A stretch of 64,000 nucleotides of DNA from Saccharopolyspora oryzae. Its GTDB lineage: Bacteria > Actinomycetota > Actinomycetes > Mycobacteriales > Pseudonocardiaceae. Both the position numbers and the translations under genes were made by a program. The notes under the pieces were generated by a model, which did no database searches, was not told the origin of the DNA, and worked only from the letters and a program-made list of their open reading frames with translations. Location: positions 142,959-206,958 of the forward strand of contig NZ_JAQGLA010000004.1 in the NCBI RefSeq assembly GCF_027853915.1, read 5' to 3'. Each line of letters begins with the position of its first letter. Position 1 is the first letter of the stretch. Shown here in pieces: positions 26,139 to 34,269 of the stretch.

Positions 26139-27110
26139 GTGCCCGTCGATCAGCCCACGATCTCCCTCGGCCTGCTCGGATGCGCCGACATCGCCACCCG
26201 GCGGTTGCTGCCCGCGTTCGCGGCGGCACCTGGTGTCCGGATCGCCGCGGTGGCCAGCCGCTCGCGGGCGAAGGCGGAACGGGTCGCCGACCTCTTCGGC
26301 GCAGAACCGGTCGAGGGCTACTCGCGCCTGCTCGACCGGGCCGACGTCGACGCCGTGTACGTCCCGCTGCCGCCCGGCTTGCACTCGGAATGGGTCGGCC
26401 GCGCGTTGCGCGCGGGCAAGCACGTGCTCTGCGAGAAACCGCTCACCACCTCCTCGCAGTCCACTGAGGACCTGCTCGCGCTGGCCCGATCACGCGGGCT
26501 CGTGCTGATGGAGAACTTCATGTTCCCGCACCACGGACAGCACGCCCGGGTGCGGGAACTGGTCGCAGGCGGAGCGATCGGGACGCTGAACGCCTTCTCC
26601 GCCGCCTTCGCGATCCCGCGCAGGCCGGACGACGACATCCGCTACCAAGCTCCGCTCGGCGGAGGTGCGCTGATCGACGTCGGCGGCTATCCGATCGCCG
26701 CAGCCGAGTTCTTCCTCGGCGGTGACCTGCGGGTCGTCGGAGCGCACCTCCGCCACGACGACGAACTCGGCGTCGACCTGGCCGGCAGCGCGCTGCTGCG
26801 CACCCCGGACGGGATCAGCGCCATGCTCACATTCGGGCTCGACCACTTCTACGGATCCCGCTACGAGCTGTGGGGCAGCGCGGGGCGGATCTCGGTCGAC
26901 CACGTCTTCACCACGCCGGCCACCCACCGGCCGGTGGTGCGCATCGACCGCGCCGAGCGCGAAGAACTGGTGCTCCCGGCCGATGACCAGGTCGCCAACA
27001 GCGTCGCGGCGTTCCTGCAGGCGGTGCGGGACGGCGTGGAGCACGGCGTCGCGGCCACCCGGACCAGGGCCGCGCTGATGGCGGACGTCCGGCGGCTGGC
27101 GGCGAGCTAG
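26139..27110 (+). CDS. NDP-hexose 3-ketoreductase (Gfo/Idh/MocA family)
   Basis: 323 residues from GTG 26139, which follows GAGGAGG at the right distance; an upstream GTG at 26106 overlaps the flavin reductase stop and is an alternative. Rossmann start ISLGLLGCADIATRRLLPAF, then VYVPLPPGLHSEWV, GKHVLCEKPLTT (catalytic Lys of the EKP motif) and MENFMFPHHGQHARVREL. It resembles the KijD10/SpnN-type enzymes that reduce the 3-keto group left by the 2,3-dehydratase, giving a 2,6-dideoxy-4-ketohexose. Confidence 0.9.
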   Translation: MPVDQPTISLGLLGCADIATRRLLPAFAAAPGVRIAAVASRSRAKAERVADLFGAEPVEGYSRLLDRADVDAVYVPLPPGLHSEWVGRALRAGKHVLCEKPLTTSSQSTEDLLALARSRGLVLMENFMFPHHGQHARVRELVAGGAIGTLNAFSAAFAIPRRPDDDIRYQAPLGGGALIDVGGYPIAAAEFFLGGDLRVVGAHLRHDDELGVDLAGSALLRTPDGISAMLTFGLDHFYGSRYELWGSAGRISVDHVFTTPATHRPVVRIDRAEREELVLPADDQVANSVAAFLQAVRDGVEHGVAATRTRAALMADVRRLAAS

Positions 27111-27178
27111 GCCCAGCAGGATCCGAGCCGGTCCACCGGTGACGGCGCAGGAACACGGGAAACAGGAGGCGACAGGAC

Positions 27179-28480
27179 ATGGCTGACGACAAGACCCGGA
27201 TCTTGGACCAGGTTCGCGAATACCACCGCAGCAGAGCCGGCGGCGAATTCGTCCCCGGCGTGACCCCGGTGCTGGCCTCCGGAGCCGCGCTGGACGAGGA
27301 CGACCGGGTGGCGCTGGTCGAGGCGGCGCTGGAGATGCGGATCGCCGCCGGCGTCAGCTCGCGCCGCTTCGAGCGCGAGTTCGCCCGGATGTTCACCCTG
27401 CGCAAAGCGCACCTGACGAACTCGGGCTCGTCGGCGAACCTGCTCGCGCTCAGCGCCCTGACCTCGCCCCAGCTGGAGGACTCGCGCCTGGTGCCGGGCG
27501 ACGAGGTGATCACCGTGGCGGCCGGGTTCCCGACCACCGTGAACCCGATCATCCACAACGGACTCGTCCCGGTCTTCGTCGACGTGGAGCTGGGCACCTA
27601 CAACACCACCCCGGAACGCGTCGCCGCCGCGATCGGCCCGCGCACCAAGGCCATCATGATGGCGCACTCGCTGGGAAACCCGTTCGCGGTGGCCGAGATC
27701 GCCGAACTCGCCGAGCAGCACGGCCTGCTGCTGGTCGAGGACAACTGCGACGCGGTCGGCTCGACCTACCGGGGGCAGCTGACCGGTACGTTCGGTGACC
27801 TGGCCACGGTCAGCTTCTACCCCGCGCACCACATCACGATGGGCGAGGGCGGCTGCGTGCTCACCGACAACCTGGCGCTGGCGCGGATCGTGGAGTCGCT
27901 GCGCGACTGGGGCCGGGACTGCTGGTGCGAGCCGGGGGAGGACAACCGCTGCTTCAAGCGGTTCGACCAGCAGCTGGGCGATCTGCCGCACGGCTACGAC
28001 CACAAGTACATCTTCTCCCACGTCGGCTACAACCTGAAGTCCACCGACCTGCAGGCCGCGCTGGGCCTGACCCAGCTCAGCCGCATCGAGGAGTTCGGCG
28101 ACGCCCGCCGCCGCAACTGGCGGCGGATGCGCGAGGCGCTGGACGGGCTGCCCGGTCTCCTGCTGCCCGAGCCGACCCCGGACAGCGACCCCAGCTGGTT
28201 CGGATTCGTCCTCACCGTCCTGCCCGACGCCACCTACGACCGCCGGGACCTGGTGGCCTTCCTGGAATCCCGCCGGATCGCCACCCGCCGCTTCTTCGGC
28301 GGCAACCTGGTCCGCCACCCGGCCTACCGGGACCACGAGTACCGGATCGCCGGTGAGCTCACCAACAGCGATCTCATCACCGAGCACACCTTCTGGGTCG
28401 GCGTCTACCCGGGCCTGACCGAGGAGATGATCGAGTACAGCATCGACTCGATCAGAGAGTTCGTCCTCAAGAACTCCTGA
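27179..28480 (+). CDS. NDP-4-keto-6-deoxyhexose 3-dehydrase (RfbH/SpnQ/E1-like)
   Basis: 433 residues, ATG 27179. It is a DegT-fold protein in which the PLP lysine is replaced by histidine: SFYPAHHITMGEGG with His217/His218. That is the hallmark of PMP-dependent C-3 dehydrases. The four-Cys 2Fe-2S motif of E1 is complete: C in EDNCDAV, then 57 residues, then DCWCEPGEDNRC (C-x57-C-x1-C-x7-C). It removes the C-3 hydroxyl, giving a 2,3,6-trideoxy-4-keto sugar. The dedicated reductase (E3) is not in the window, as in the spinosyn cluster, so general ferredoxin/flavodoxin reductases may serve. It is the last gene of the sugar operon. Confidence 0.93.
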   Translation: MADDKTRILDQVREYHRSRAGGEFVPGVTPVLASGAALDEDDRVALVEAALEMRIAAGVSSRRFEREFARMFTLRKAHLTNSGSSANLLALSALTSPQLEDSRLVPGDEVITVAAGFPTTVNPIIHNGLVPVFVDVELGTYNTTPERVAAAIGPRTKAIMMAHSLGNPFAVAEIAELAEQHGLLLVEDNCDAVGSTYRGQLTGTFGDLATVSFYPAHHITMGEGGCVLTDNLALARIVESLRDWGRDCWCEPGEDNRCFKRFDQQLGDLPHGYDHKYIFSHVGYNLKSTDLQAALGLTQLSRIEEFGDARRRNWRRMREALDGLPGLLLPEPTPDSDPSWFGFVLTVLPDATYDRRDLVAFLESRRIATRRFFGGNLVRHPAYRDHEYRIAGELTNSDLITEHTFWVGVYPGLTEEMIEYSIDSIREFVLKNS

Positions 28481-28485
28481 CCCGT

Positions 28486-28507
28486 TGAGGGTTTCCATCC
28501 TCGTTTA
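28486..28507 (+). repeat. Short fragment matching the 5' flank of repeat copy 1
   Basis: These 22 bases match 21200-21221 at 20 of 22 positions, including GAGG-x8-CCTC and the TCGTTT that opens the repeat. It lies 6 bp after the 3-dehydrase stop, as the full copies lie just after stops. It may be a decayed copy or a target-site relic. Confidence 0.5.
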
Positions 28508-28541
28508 ATTGAAACTGCTGCGCTCGCGCGCTGATGTTGAT

Positions 28542-28583
28542 GAGGACTTCGCCCACCGGTTCGGGCCGGTGGGCGAAGTCCTC
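28542..28583. terminator. Bidirectional hairpin terminator
   Basis: A perfect 18-bp stem (28542-28559 with 28566-28583) with a 6-nt loop, between the 3-dehydrase gene and the convergent SARP gene. Confidence 0.9.
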
Positions 28584-28594
28584 TTCGGACTCGT

Positions 28595-29470
28595 TCAGCC
28601 GGTGGCCGACGAGCCGGGGACCGTCGCGGTCAGGACCTGGTAGTGCAGCTTCTGGATCTGCTGCGAGGGATCCAGGCCGAGCTCCCGGTCCAGATTGGTC
28701 CGCAGGCGGTGGTAGACGTCCAGGGCGTCGCTGCGGCGTCCGCTGCGTTCCAGCGCGAGGATGAGCTGGGAGTGGAGCCACTCGTCGAACGGGTGCGTCG
28801 CGGTCAGCGAGCGAAGCTCGCCCAGCAGCTCGCGGTGCATCCCCAGCTCCATCTCGGCCTGGATCCGCAGGTGCAGGGTGGTCATCTGGTGCTCGGTGAG
28901 CTCGGCGACGTAGGCCGACAGGCACGGGCCGAGGTTGACGTTGGCCAGCGGTCCCCCGGACCACATGGCCAGCGCCGCCCGCAGGTCGGTCACCGCCTCG
29001 GCGTGCCGGCCGTGCTCGAGGTGGTCCCGGCCGGAGCGGCTGAGCCGCTCGAAGCGGGCCAGGTCCACCTGGTCGTCGCGGATCCGGAGGGTGTAGCCGG
29101 GGGAGCGGGTGGCCACCATCTGCTGGCCGTCGGCGGCCAGCCGTTCGCGTTCGATCAGCTTGCGCAGGTGGTAGATGTAGGTCTGGATCGTGGTCAGCGC
29201 GCTGGGCGGTGGGTTCTCGCCCCAGAGCTCCTGGATCAGCGAGTCGGTGTAGACGACCTTGTTGGCCCGGAGCAGCAGCAGTGCGAGCACCTGGCGCACC
29301 TTCGGCGCGCTGGGCGTGCATTCGCGGTCGCCGTCGACGACTTCCAGCGGGCCCAGCACCTTGAACTGGGCGAGCTCGGGGTGACCGGCGTGCGGTGAAC
29401 GTCCGCCCGGACCGGTGATCGCGGTGCGGTGGACTTCGAGGGTTGACCTTCCGGCATCAAATTGCGGCAC
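28595..29470 (-). CDS. SARP-family pathway activator (ActII-ORF4/DnrI-like)
   Basis: 291 residues from GTG 29470. An OmpR-type winged helix covers about residues 35-110 (FKVLGPLEVVDGDRECTPSAPKVRQVLALLLLRANKVV ... TTIQTYIYHLRKLIE), followed by the bacterial transcriptional activation domain (VDLARFERLSRSGRDHLEHG ... FDEWLHSQLILALERSGRRSDALDVYHRLR). It lacks the NTPase domain of large SARPs. Such regulators bind TCGAG-type heptamers 11 bp apart; arrays of that kind occur at 12.75, 14.7, 23.9, 30.3, 35.8, 41.7 and 45.5 kb. It is almost certainly the cluster-situated activator. No TTA codon was noticed in it. Confidence 0.93.
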   Translation of the reverse strand: MPQFDAGRSTLEVHRTAITGPGGRSPHAGHPELAQFKVLGPLEVVDGDRECTPSAPKVRQVLALLLLRANKVVYTDSLIQELWGENPPPSALTTIQTYIYHLRKLIERERLAADGQQMVATRSPGYTLRIRDDQVDLARFERLSRSGRDHLEHGRHAEAVTDLRAALAMWSGGPLANVNLGPCLSAYVAELTEHQMTTLHLRIQAEMELGMHRELLGELRSLTATHPFDEWLHSQLILALERSGRRSDALDVYHRLRTNLDRELGLDPSQQIQKLHYQVLTATVPGSSATG

Positions 29471-30254
29471 TGTTCGTCCCCAGTTTCCGGTGAGTGAAGA
29501 ACTCCGACATCGTGGCGGGGCCTCTCGTCGCCCGGGGCACCTTCTCCGGGCGTGCTTCGGTGAGCTGGTGGCAGGCCGAAGCCATAACGAGAAAATGTTT
29601 CGGGTTTCAATTCAATGAGAGGGAGATGCCGGGTTGCTCGACGCTGAACGCCCAGCTCGATATTCGTTTCGTCGGTGCCCGCAATTGTGGCAACCGCGTG
29701 GTGCCGGTTGCGTGTCGAGCGGGTTTCGGCCGCGGTCAACGTGCGTTCGGCTGGCCGTCGGAAACGCCTGCCCACTCCGACGAGCACGGCACTGCGGCGC
29801 CGGGCGGGCTCGGGGGTCGCAGGTCTCCCGATGCCGTTCGGCGCGGTTCGGGGGACGTGTGACCAGTGCGTGCTCCTGCTTCGGGAGCGCGCTGGAACTC
29901 TCGGTGGAGCTGGATCTGCAAGCGGGGGTCGGGTCCGGCGGCACGAGGCCGATTCGGCGGCGCTAGCCGCCTCCCTAATCGCACTTTCACCCTTTTACCA
30001 CTTTCGTTCCGACAACTGGGTGGTTCTTCCATGAACGAGTTCGAGAACGAAGACAGCATTCAGCGGATATCGTTTTCGTCTCGATGTTTTCGAGTCTATC
30101 CACGCGCGACTTCGCGCTGCCTGGCCTGAACGGCGGAATCGCGTTGGTCGGGATGGGCGGCATTCCGACGTCCTGGCGCGGGTGGCGCGGGCCGGATATT
30201 TGTTGAGGAAATCAATTTGTTCGCCCTTTTCTGGTCCAGACCATCCAGCCGCGC
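29471..30254. other. Long intergenic region with no convincing gene
   Basis: About 780 bp between the SARP gene and the MFS promoter. It contains the leftward SARP promoter, and is locally more AT-rich around 29980-30230 than its neighbours. Only short frames lacking ribosome sites or codon bias are present, such as a 32-residue frame at 30031. I see no repeat or RNA gene in it. Confidence 0.6.
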
Positions 30255-30272
30255 TCGAGAACGCCTCGACGA
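30255..30272. promoter_or_regulatory. SARP box, two heptamers at 11-bp spacing
   Basis: TCGAGAA (30255) and TCGACGA (30266), 14 bp upstream of the SoxR-type -35 element of the MFS gene. Confidence 0.55.
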
Positions 30273-30285
30273 TCGGCTCGCGCGC

Positions 30286-30316
30286 TTGACCTCAAGAGCA
30301 CTTGAGGTTGCAGGCT
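30286..30316 (+). promoter_or_regulatory. SoxR-type promoter of the MFS exporter
   Basis: -35 TTGACC (30286-30291), a 19-bp spacer, and -10 CAGGCT (30311-30316). The spacer holds a perfect SoxR-box dyad ACCTCAAG-AGCA-CTTGAGGT (30289-30308). The known enterobacterial SoxR box is CCTCAAG-x4-CTTGAGG, and MerR-family promoters have unusually long 19-20-bp spacers, so geometry and sequence both agree. Confidence 0.85.
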
Positions 30317-30414
30317 GACGGCCGGGCGCGCTGCTGCGCGCGATGGGTTTCTTCTTCCAGAGGGTGGTTGCGGATGATGTCGACCGGGTGCTGCGGCGCG
30401 GTGGGGGACCGGTG

Positions 30415-32031
30415 ATGGCCAGCGTTGCGGAGTCCACGACAGCGGAGGATTCCCGGCTTCCGACCCGCGGTGCGCTGATCGCGATCCTGGCCGGGCTCGG
30501 ACTGGGCATGTTCCTGGGTGCGCTGGACACGATGATCATGGCGTCGGCGCTGCGCACCGTCGCCGACCAGCTCCACGGGCTGACCCTGCAGGCGTGGGTG
30601 ACCACCGCCTACTTGGTGACCATGACCGCTTCCGCGCCGCTGTACGGCAAGCTCTCCGACATCTACGGGCGCAGACCGCTGTACCTGGCGGCGATCCTGC
30701 TGTTCATCGCCGGATCGCTGCTCTGCGGGCTCGCCCAGTCGATGTACCAGCTCGCCGCCGCCCGGGCGGTGCAGGGGCTCGGCGCGGGCGGTCTCACCTC
30801 GCTCGCGCTCGCGGTGATCGCCGACATCTCGCCGCCGGACAAGCGGTCGAAGTACCAGGCCAACCTCGGCGCGGTGTTCGCCGTGGCCAGCGTGGCGGGA
30901 CCGGTGCTGGGCGGTTTCTTCGCCGGGAGCGGCGAGATCCTGGGCGTGGCCGGCTGGCGCTGGATCTTCCTGATCAACCTGCCGATCGGCCTGGCGGCCT
31001 GCTTGCTGGTGGCGCTGCTGCTGAAGGTCCCGGCCAAGCGCGTCCAGCACCGCGTCGACTTCGGCGGCGCGATCACCTTGGTGCTGTTCGTCTTCCCGCT
31101 GCTGGTCGTCGCCGAGAACGGCCGGGAGTGGGGCTGGGCGTCGCCGCTGTCGATCGGCCTGTTCGCCCTCGGCGGGATCGGCCTGGTGCTGTTCCTGCTC
31201 GTGGAGCGGCGGGTCGGTGACAGCGCGCTGCTGCCCGGCAGGTTGTTCCGCAACCTGCCGTTCGCGATGGTCAACATGGTGAACTTCCTCGGCGGCATCG
31301 GCGTTTTCGCGGGCCTGGCGCTGCTGCCGCTGTACCTGCAGATCGTCAAGGGCATGTCGCCCACCGCGGCCGGGCTGCTCCTGCTGCCGCAGTCGCTGGC
31401 CACCACCTTCGGCGCGCGCCTGTCCAGCCCGCTGATGAAGCGCTTCGGCTACCAGCCGGTGCTGGCCGGCGGCATGGTGGTGATGACGGCGGTCTTCGCG
31501 GTGCTGGGGCAGGTCGGCCTCGACACTCCGCTGTGGACGATGGTGCTGCTGGTCATCGCGCTCGGCCTGGGCCTGGGCGTGTTCTTCCAGGTCATCCTCA
31601 TCGCCATCCAGGACAGCGTGCCGGAGACCGACATCGGGCTGGCCAGCGGTCTCTACAACTTCTCCCGGCAGATCGGTGGCGTGGCCGGGACCGCGGTGTT
31701 CGTCTCGCTGCTGTTCGGCATCGCGGGCGATCGGGTCGGCGAGCAGTTCGAGGCCGCGGGCCCGCAGGTGCAGGCGGCTCTGTCCGACCCGGCGGTGATG
31801 TCCGATCCGGCCAACGCCGCGCTGGCTGGGCAGCTGCACGCGCAGGGGACCGTGGACCTCAACGACACGTCGTTCCTCGCCCAGGTCGACGAGCGGCTCG
31901 CCCAGCCCGTGCTGGTCGCGCTGTCGTCCTCGCTGAACACCGTTTTCCTGATCGTCGGCGGGTTCCTGGCGCTGTCGGTGGTGATCGCGCTGCTGCTGCG
32001 AGGCCGGGGGAGAACCGCGGAATCGGCGTGA
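30415..32031 (+). CDS. MFS drug exporter (DHA2, 14-helix type)
   Basis: 538 residues from ATG 30415; an in-frame ATG at 30343 is an alternative, closer to the predicted transcription start. It has about 14 hydrophobic segments. Motif A is GKLSDIYGRRPLYLAA, the DHA2 motif is LGMFLGALDTMIMASALRTVADQL, and motif C is ASVAGPVLGGFFAG. The long last loop is typical of QacA/EmrB-like pumps. Its promoter carries a SARP box and a perfect SoxR box, so it is predicted to export the redox-active polyketide and confer self-resistance. Confidence 0.92.
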   Translation: MASVAESTTAEDSRLPTRGALIAILAGLGLGMFLGALDTMIMASALRTVADQLHGLTLQAWVTTAYLVTMTASAPLYGKLSDIYGRRPLYLAAILLFIAGSLLCGLAQSMYQLAAARAVQGLGAGGLTSLALAVIADISPPDKRSKYQANLGAVFAVASVAGPVLGGFFAGSGEILGVAGWRWIFLINLPIGLAACLLVALLLKVPAKRVQHRVDFGGAITLVLFVFPLLVVAENGREWGWASPLSIGLFALGGIGLVLFLLVERRVGDSALLPGRLFRNLPFAMVNMVNFLGGIGVFAGLALLPLYLQIVKGMSPTAAGLLLLPQSLATTFGARLSSPLMKRFGYQPVLAGGMVVMTAVFAVLGQVGLDTPLWTMVLLVIALGLGLGVFFQVILIAIQDSVPETDIGLASGLYNFSRQIGGVAGTAVFVSLLFGIAGDRVGEQFEAAGPQVQAALSDPAVMSDPANAALAGQLHAQGTVDLNDTSFLAQVDERLAQPVLVALSSSLNTVFLIVGGFLALSVVIALLLRGRGRTAESA

Positions 32032-32037
32032 TCGCGC

Positions 32038-32067
32038 GGCGGCGGGAGGGGATCGCCTCCCGCCGCC
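32038..32067. terminator. Bidirectional hairpin terminator
   Basis: A 12-bp GC-rich stem (32038-32049 with 32056-32067) and 6-nt loop, between the convergent MFS and PPOX-like genes. Confidence 0.8.
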
Positions 32068-32083
32068 TGCTGCGGACCTGCGG

Positions 32084-32998
32084 TCACCGCGGGACGAGCG
32101 CCTCCAGCTCGGACCAATCGACCTGCGGCGGCACGATCCCGCGGCGCTTGAGGTAGCGCTCGCTGCGCGCCCGTCCGTCGGCGATCCACTGGTCCACGCC
32201 GTCGGCCGCGGACACACCGGGAATGCGCTCCGGGCGGAAGGTCCAGTCCGCGCCCGCCCCGATGGCGGTGCCGGTGACCTGCAGCGCGCACCGGTTCCCG
32301 AACTCCCCGTTGTGCCGGTGCCACAGCAGGCTCGCCGGTCCGATCCGGCCCTCGAACTGCTCCGCGGTGCGCAGCCGCAGCTCCCCGTTGGAGCCGGCCC
32401 CGGTGACCTCGGCCCGAGCGGCGTAGGGGTGCCCGGTGCTGTCCCGGGCGGTGAACACGGCCGTCGGGTAGCGCTCGAGCGCGTCGGCGATCTGCACGCC
32501 CATCGGGAAGTCCCAGGGCGGGAGGGGTTCGAAGGAACCGCCGGCCTCGAGCGGTTCGAGCACCCGGACGCGTTCGGGCGTGACGAAGACCGGCAACCGG
32601 AGGTAGTACCAGTCCATCGTCGCCCTGGCTTCGGCGGAGGCGAAGTCCTCGACCAGCGAAGGGGTCTTGCGGAACAGCTCGCGCCAGTACTCCTTGATGT
32701 CCTGCGGCCGGGCCACCACGTCCGGCGCGGACGCGGTGCCCTGGACCAGGACCGCGGGTCCGCCGGTGAGCCGGCTCCCGGTGAAGTCCGAGTACAGCAC
32801 CGAAACCCGGCCGTCGCGCCGGATGCTGAACGTCTTCTGCGGGTGGGCCAGCGTGGTGGTGAGCATGATGTGCCGGGCATCCGCGATCCAGGTCGCGGCC
32901 ATCGGCCGGACGTTGGGGCAGCCATCGCGCGCGATCGTGCCCAGCTCCAGGACCCTCGCCTCGGACAGGACCTCGAGCACCTCCGAGTCGATTCGCAT
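32084..32998 (-). CDS. Pyridoxamine-5'-phosphate-oxidase-like (split-barrel) protein
   Basis: 304 residues from ATG 32998; the predicted promoter lies downstream of an earlier in-frame start at 33070, which is therefore excluded. The N-terminal split-barrel is LELGTIARDGCPNVRPMAATWIADARHIMLTTTLAHPQKTFSI ... VSVLYSDFTGSRL, with LVQGTAS. A long C-terminal half follows, including a second barrel-like HPYAARAEVTG. Members bind FMN, F420 or haem. It is predicted to be SoxR-controlled, and so may reduce or protect against quinones; the actual reaction is unknown. Convergent with the MFS gene. Confidence 0.8.
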   Translation of the reverse strand: MRIDSEVLEVLSEARVLELGTIARDGCPNVRPMAATWIADARHIMLTTTLAHPQKTFSIRRDGRVSVLYSDFTGSRLTGGPAVLVQGTASAPDVVARPQDIKEYWRELFRKTPSLVEDFASAEARATMDWYYLRLPVFVTPERVRVLEPLEAGGSFEPLPPWDFPMGVQIADALERYPTAVFTARDSTGHPYAARAEVTGAGSNGELRLRTAEQFEGRIGPASLLWHRHNGEFGNRCALQVTGTAIGAGADWTFRPERIPGVSAADGVDQWIADGRARSERYLKRRGIVPPQVDWSELEALVPR

Positions 32999-33061
32999 TC
33001 CCAGTCCTCTCGACGGAAAACCGCTGCGGGGAAGGGAGATCTGCCGCAGCTCTCGAGTCGG

Positions 33062-33092
33062 ACGGTACAAGCTGAACCGAACTTGAGGTCAA
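33062..33092 (-). promoter_or_regulatory. SoxR-type promoter of the PPOX-like gene
   Basis: On the minus strand: -35 TTGACC (33092-33087), a 19-bp spacer, -10 TACCGT (33067-33062). The left half-site ACCTCAAG is perfect, followed by TTCG and a degenerate right half GTTCAGCT (5 of 8 matches to CTTGAGGT). Spacing is identical to the other three SoxR-type promoters. Confidence 0.65.
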
Positions 33093-33129
33093 TCGCGCGA
33101 GTCGGCGAACTCGCCGTGAACGGACAGGC

Positions 33130-34269
33130 TCAGGACCGGGATTCGACGGCCTTGCGGACCTGGGTGACCACCTCGCGCACCTCGGAGTCGTCCAAGCCCT
33201 GGTGCAGCGGAAGGCACAACGTGGTGTCCGAGGCGTGGTCCACGCCGGGCAGCTCCAGCTCGGCAGGCGCGCCGTAGGCCGGAACCCGGTGCAGCGGCGG
33301 GTACCGGAAGGTGGTGTAAACACCCGCCTCGTAGAGATCGGCGGCCACCTGGTCGCGGATCGACGCGGCCATCTGCACCCAGTAGAAGTAGTACGACGAC
33401 TCGTGCCCGGCGGGCAGCGGCGGCGGCAGCACGAGGCCGTCCACGTCGGCCAGCTCGGCGTCGTAGCAGTCGACGATCTCCTTGCGCCGCTGGACGAACT
33501 CGGGCATCCGGCGCAGCTGGACCTGGCCGATGGCGGCGGTCAGGTCGTTGCCGATCACCCGGCGGGCGAAGTCGCGGACGTCGAGCTCCCACCACCGGTG
33601 CGACACCCGGGCCTTGGCGAACCCGCTGGACTGCTCCAGGCCGTGGTAGGCCAGCCGCCGCGCGCGCCGGGCGAGTTCCGGATCGCGGACGTGGAGCATG
33701 CCGCCGTCGCCGGTGCTGAGGATCTTCATCGCGTCGAAGCTCCACATCGCCATGTCGCCGAAGGAACCGGCCACCCGGCCGTCGACCGACGACGCGACCG
33801 CGCACGCGGAGTCCTCGATCAGCGGGATGCCGCGCTCCCGGCACATCTCGGCGATCTCGGTGATCTCGCCGGGATACCCGCCGTAGTGCAGCAGCAGCAC
33901 CGCCTTGGTCCGATCGGTGATCGCGCTCTCGACGTCGGACCGGCGGGGGTTGAGCGTGCGCGGGTCGACGTCGCAGAACACCGGGCGCGCCCCGGTGGCC
34001 GCCACGGCGTTCGCCGCGGCCACGAAGCTGACGGAGGGCAGCACCACCTCGTCGTCCTCGCCGAGGTCGAGCAGTTCGGTGGAGATGAACAGCCCCGCGG
34101 TGCAGGAGTTGAGGAAGATGACGCCCTCCGGCTGGACGCCGAGGTGCTCGGCGAAGGCGGCCTCGAACGCCTTCGTCCGCGGGCCGTGGCCGAGCCATCC
34201 GCTCTCGAACACCTCGGAGACCGCGGCGAGCTCCTCGGTGCCGAGGGACGGCTGGAAAACGTTGATCAT
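33130..34269 (-). CDS. NDP-hexose aminotransferase (DegT/DnrJ/EryC1/StrS family)
   Basis: 379 residues from ATG 34269. It is a PLP enzyme with INVFQPSLGTEELAAVSEVFESGWLGHGP, FLNSCTAGLFI, LLLHYGGYPGE and EDSACAVASS. The PLP lysine is in WSFDAMKILSTGDGGML, unlike the 3-dehydrase at 27179, which has His. The family includes SpnR, which aminates C-4 of a 2,3,6-trideoxy-4-keto sugar. Given the upstream 3-dehydrase and absence of a 4-ketoreductase, C-4 amination is the likely reaction here. Its ATG overlaps the epimerase stop, making a three-gene leftward operon with the methyltransferase. Confidence 0.9.
   Translation of the reverse strand: MINVFQPSLGTEELAAVSEVFESGWLGHGPRTKAFEAAFAEHLGVQPEGVIFLNSCTAGLFISTELLDLGEDDEVVLPSVSFVAAANAVAATGARPVFCDVDPRTLNPRRSDVESAITDRTKAVLLLHYGGYPGEITEIAEMCRERGIPLIEDSACAVASSVDGRVAGSFGDMAMWSFDAMKILSTGDGGMLHVRDPELARRARRLAYHGLEQSSGFAKARVSHRWWELDVRDFARRVIGNDLTAAIGQVQLRRMPEFVQRRKEIVDCYDAELADVDGLVLPPPLPAGHESSYYFYWVQMAASIRDQVAADLYEAGVYTTFRYPPLHRVPAYGAPAELELPGVDHASDTTLCLPLHQGLDDSEVREVVTQVRKAVESRS

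Noticed and set aside
30031..30129. A 32-residue frame starting MNEFENEDSIQRISF
   Set aside because: No ribosome site, no modification or export genes alongside, and no recognisable precursor peptide features.
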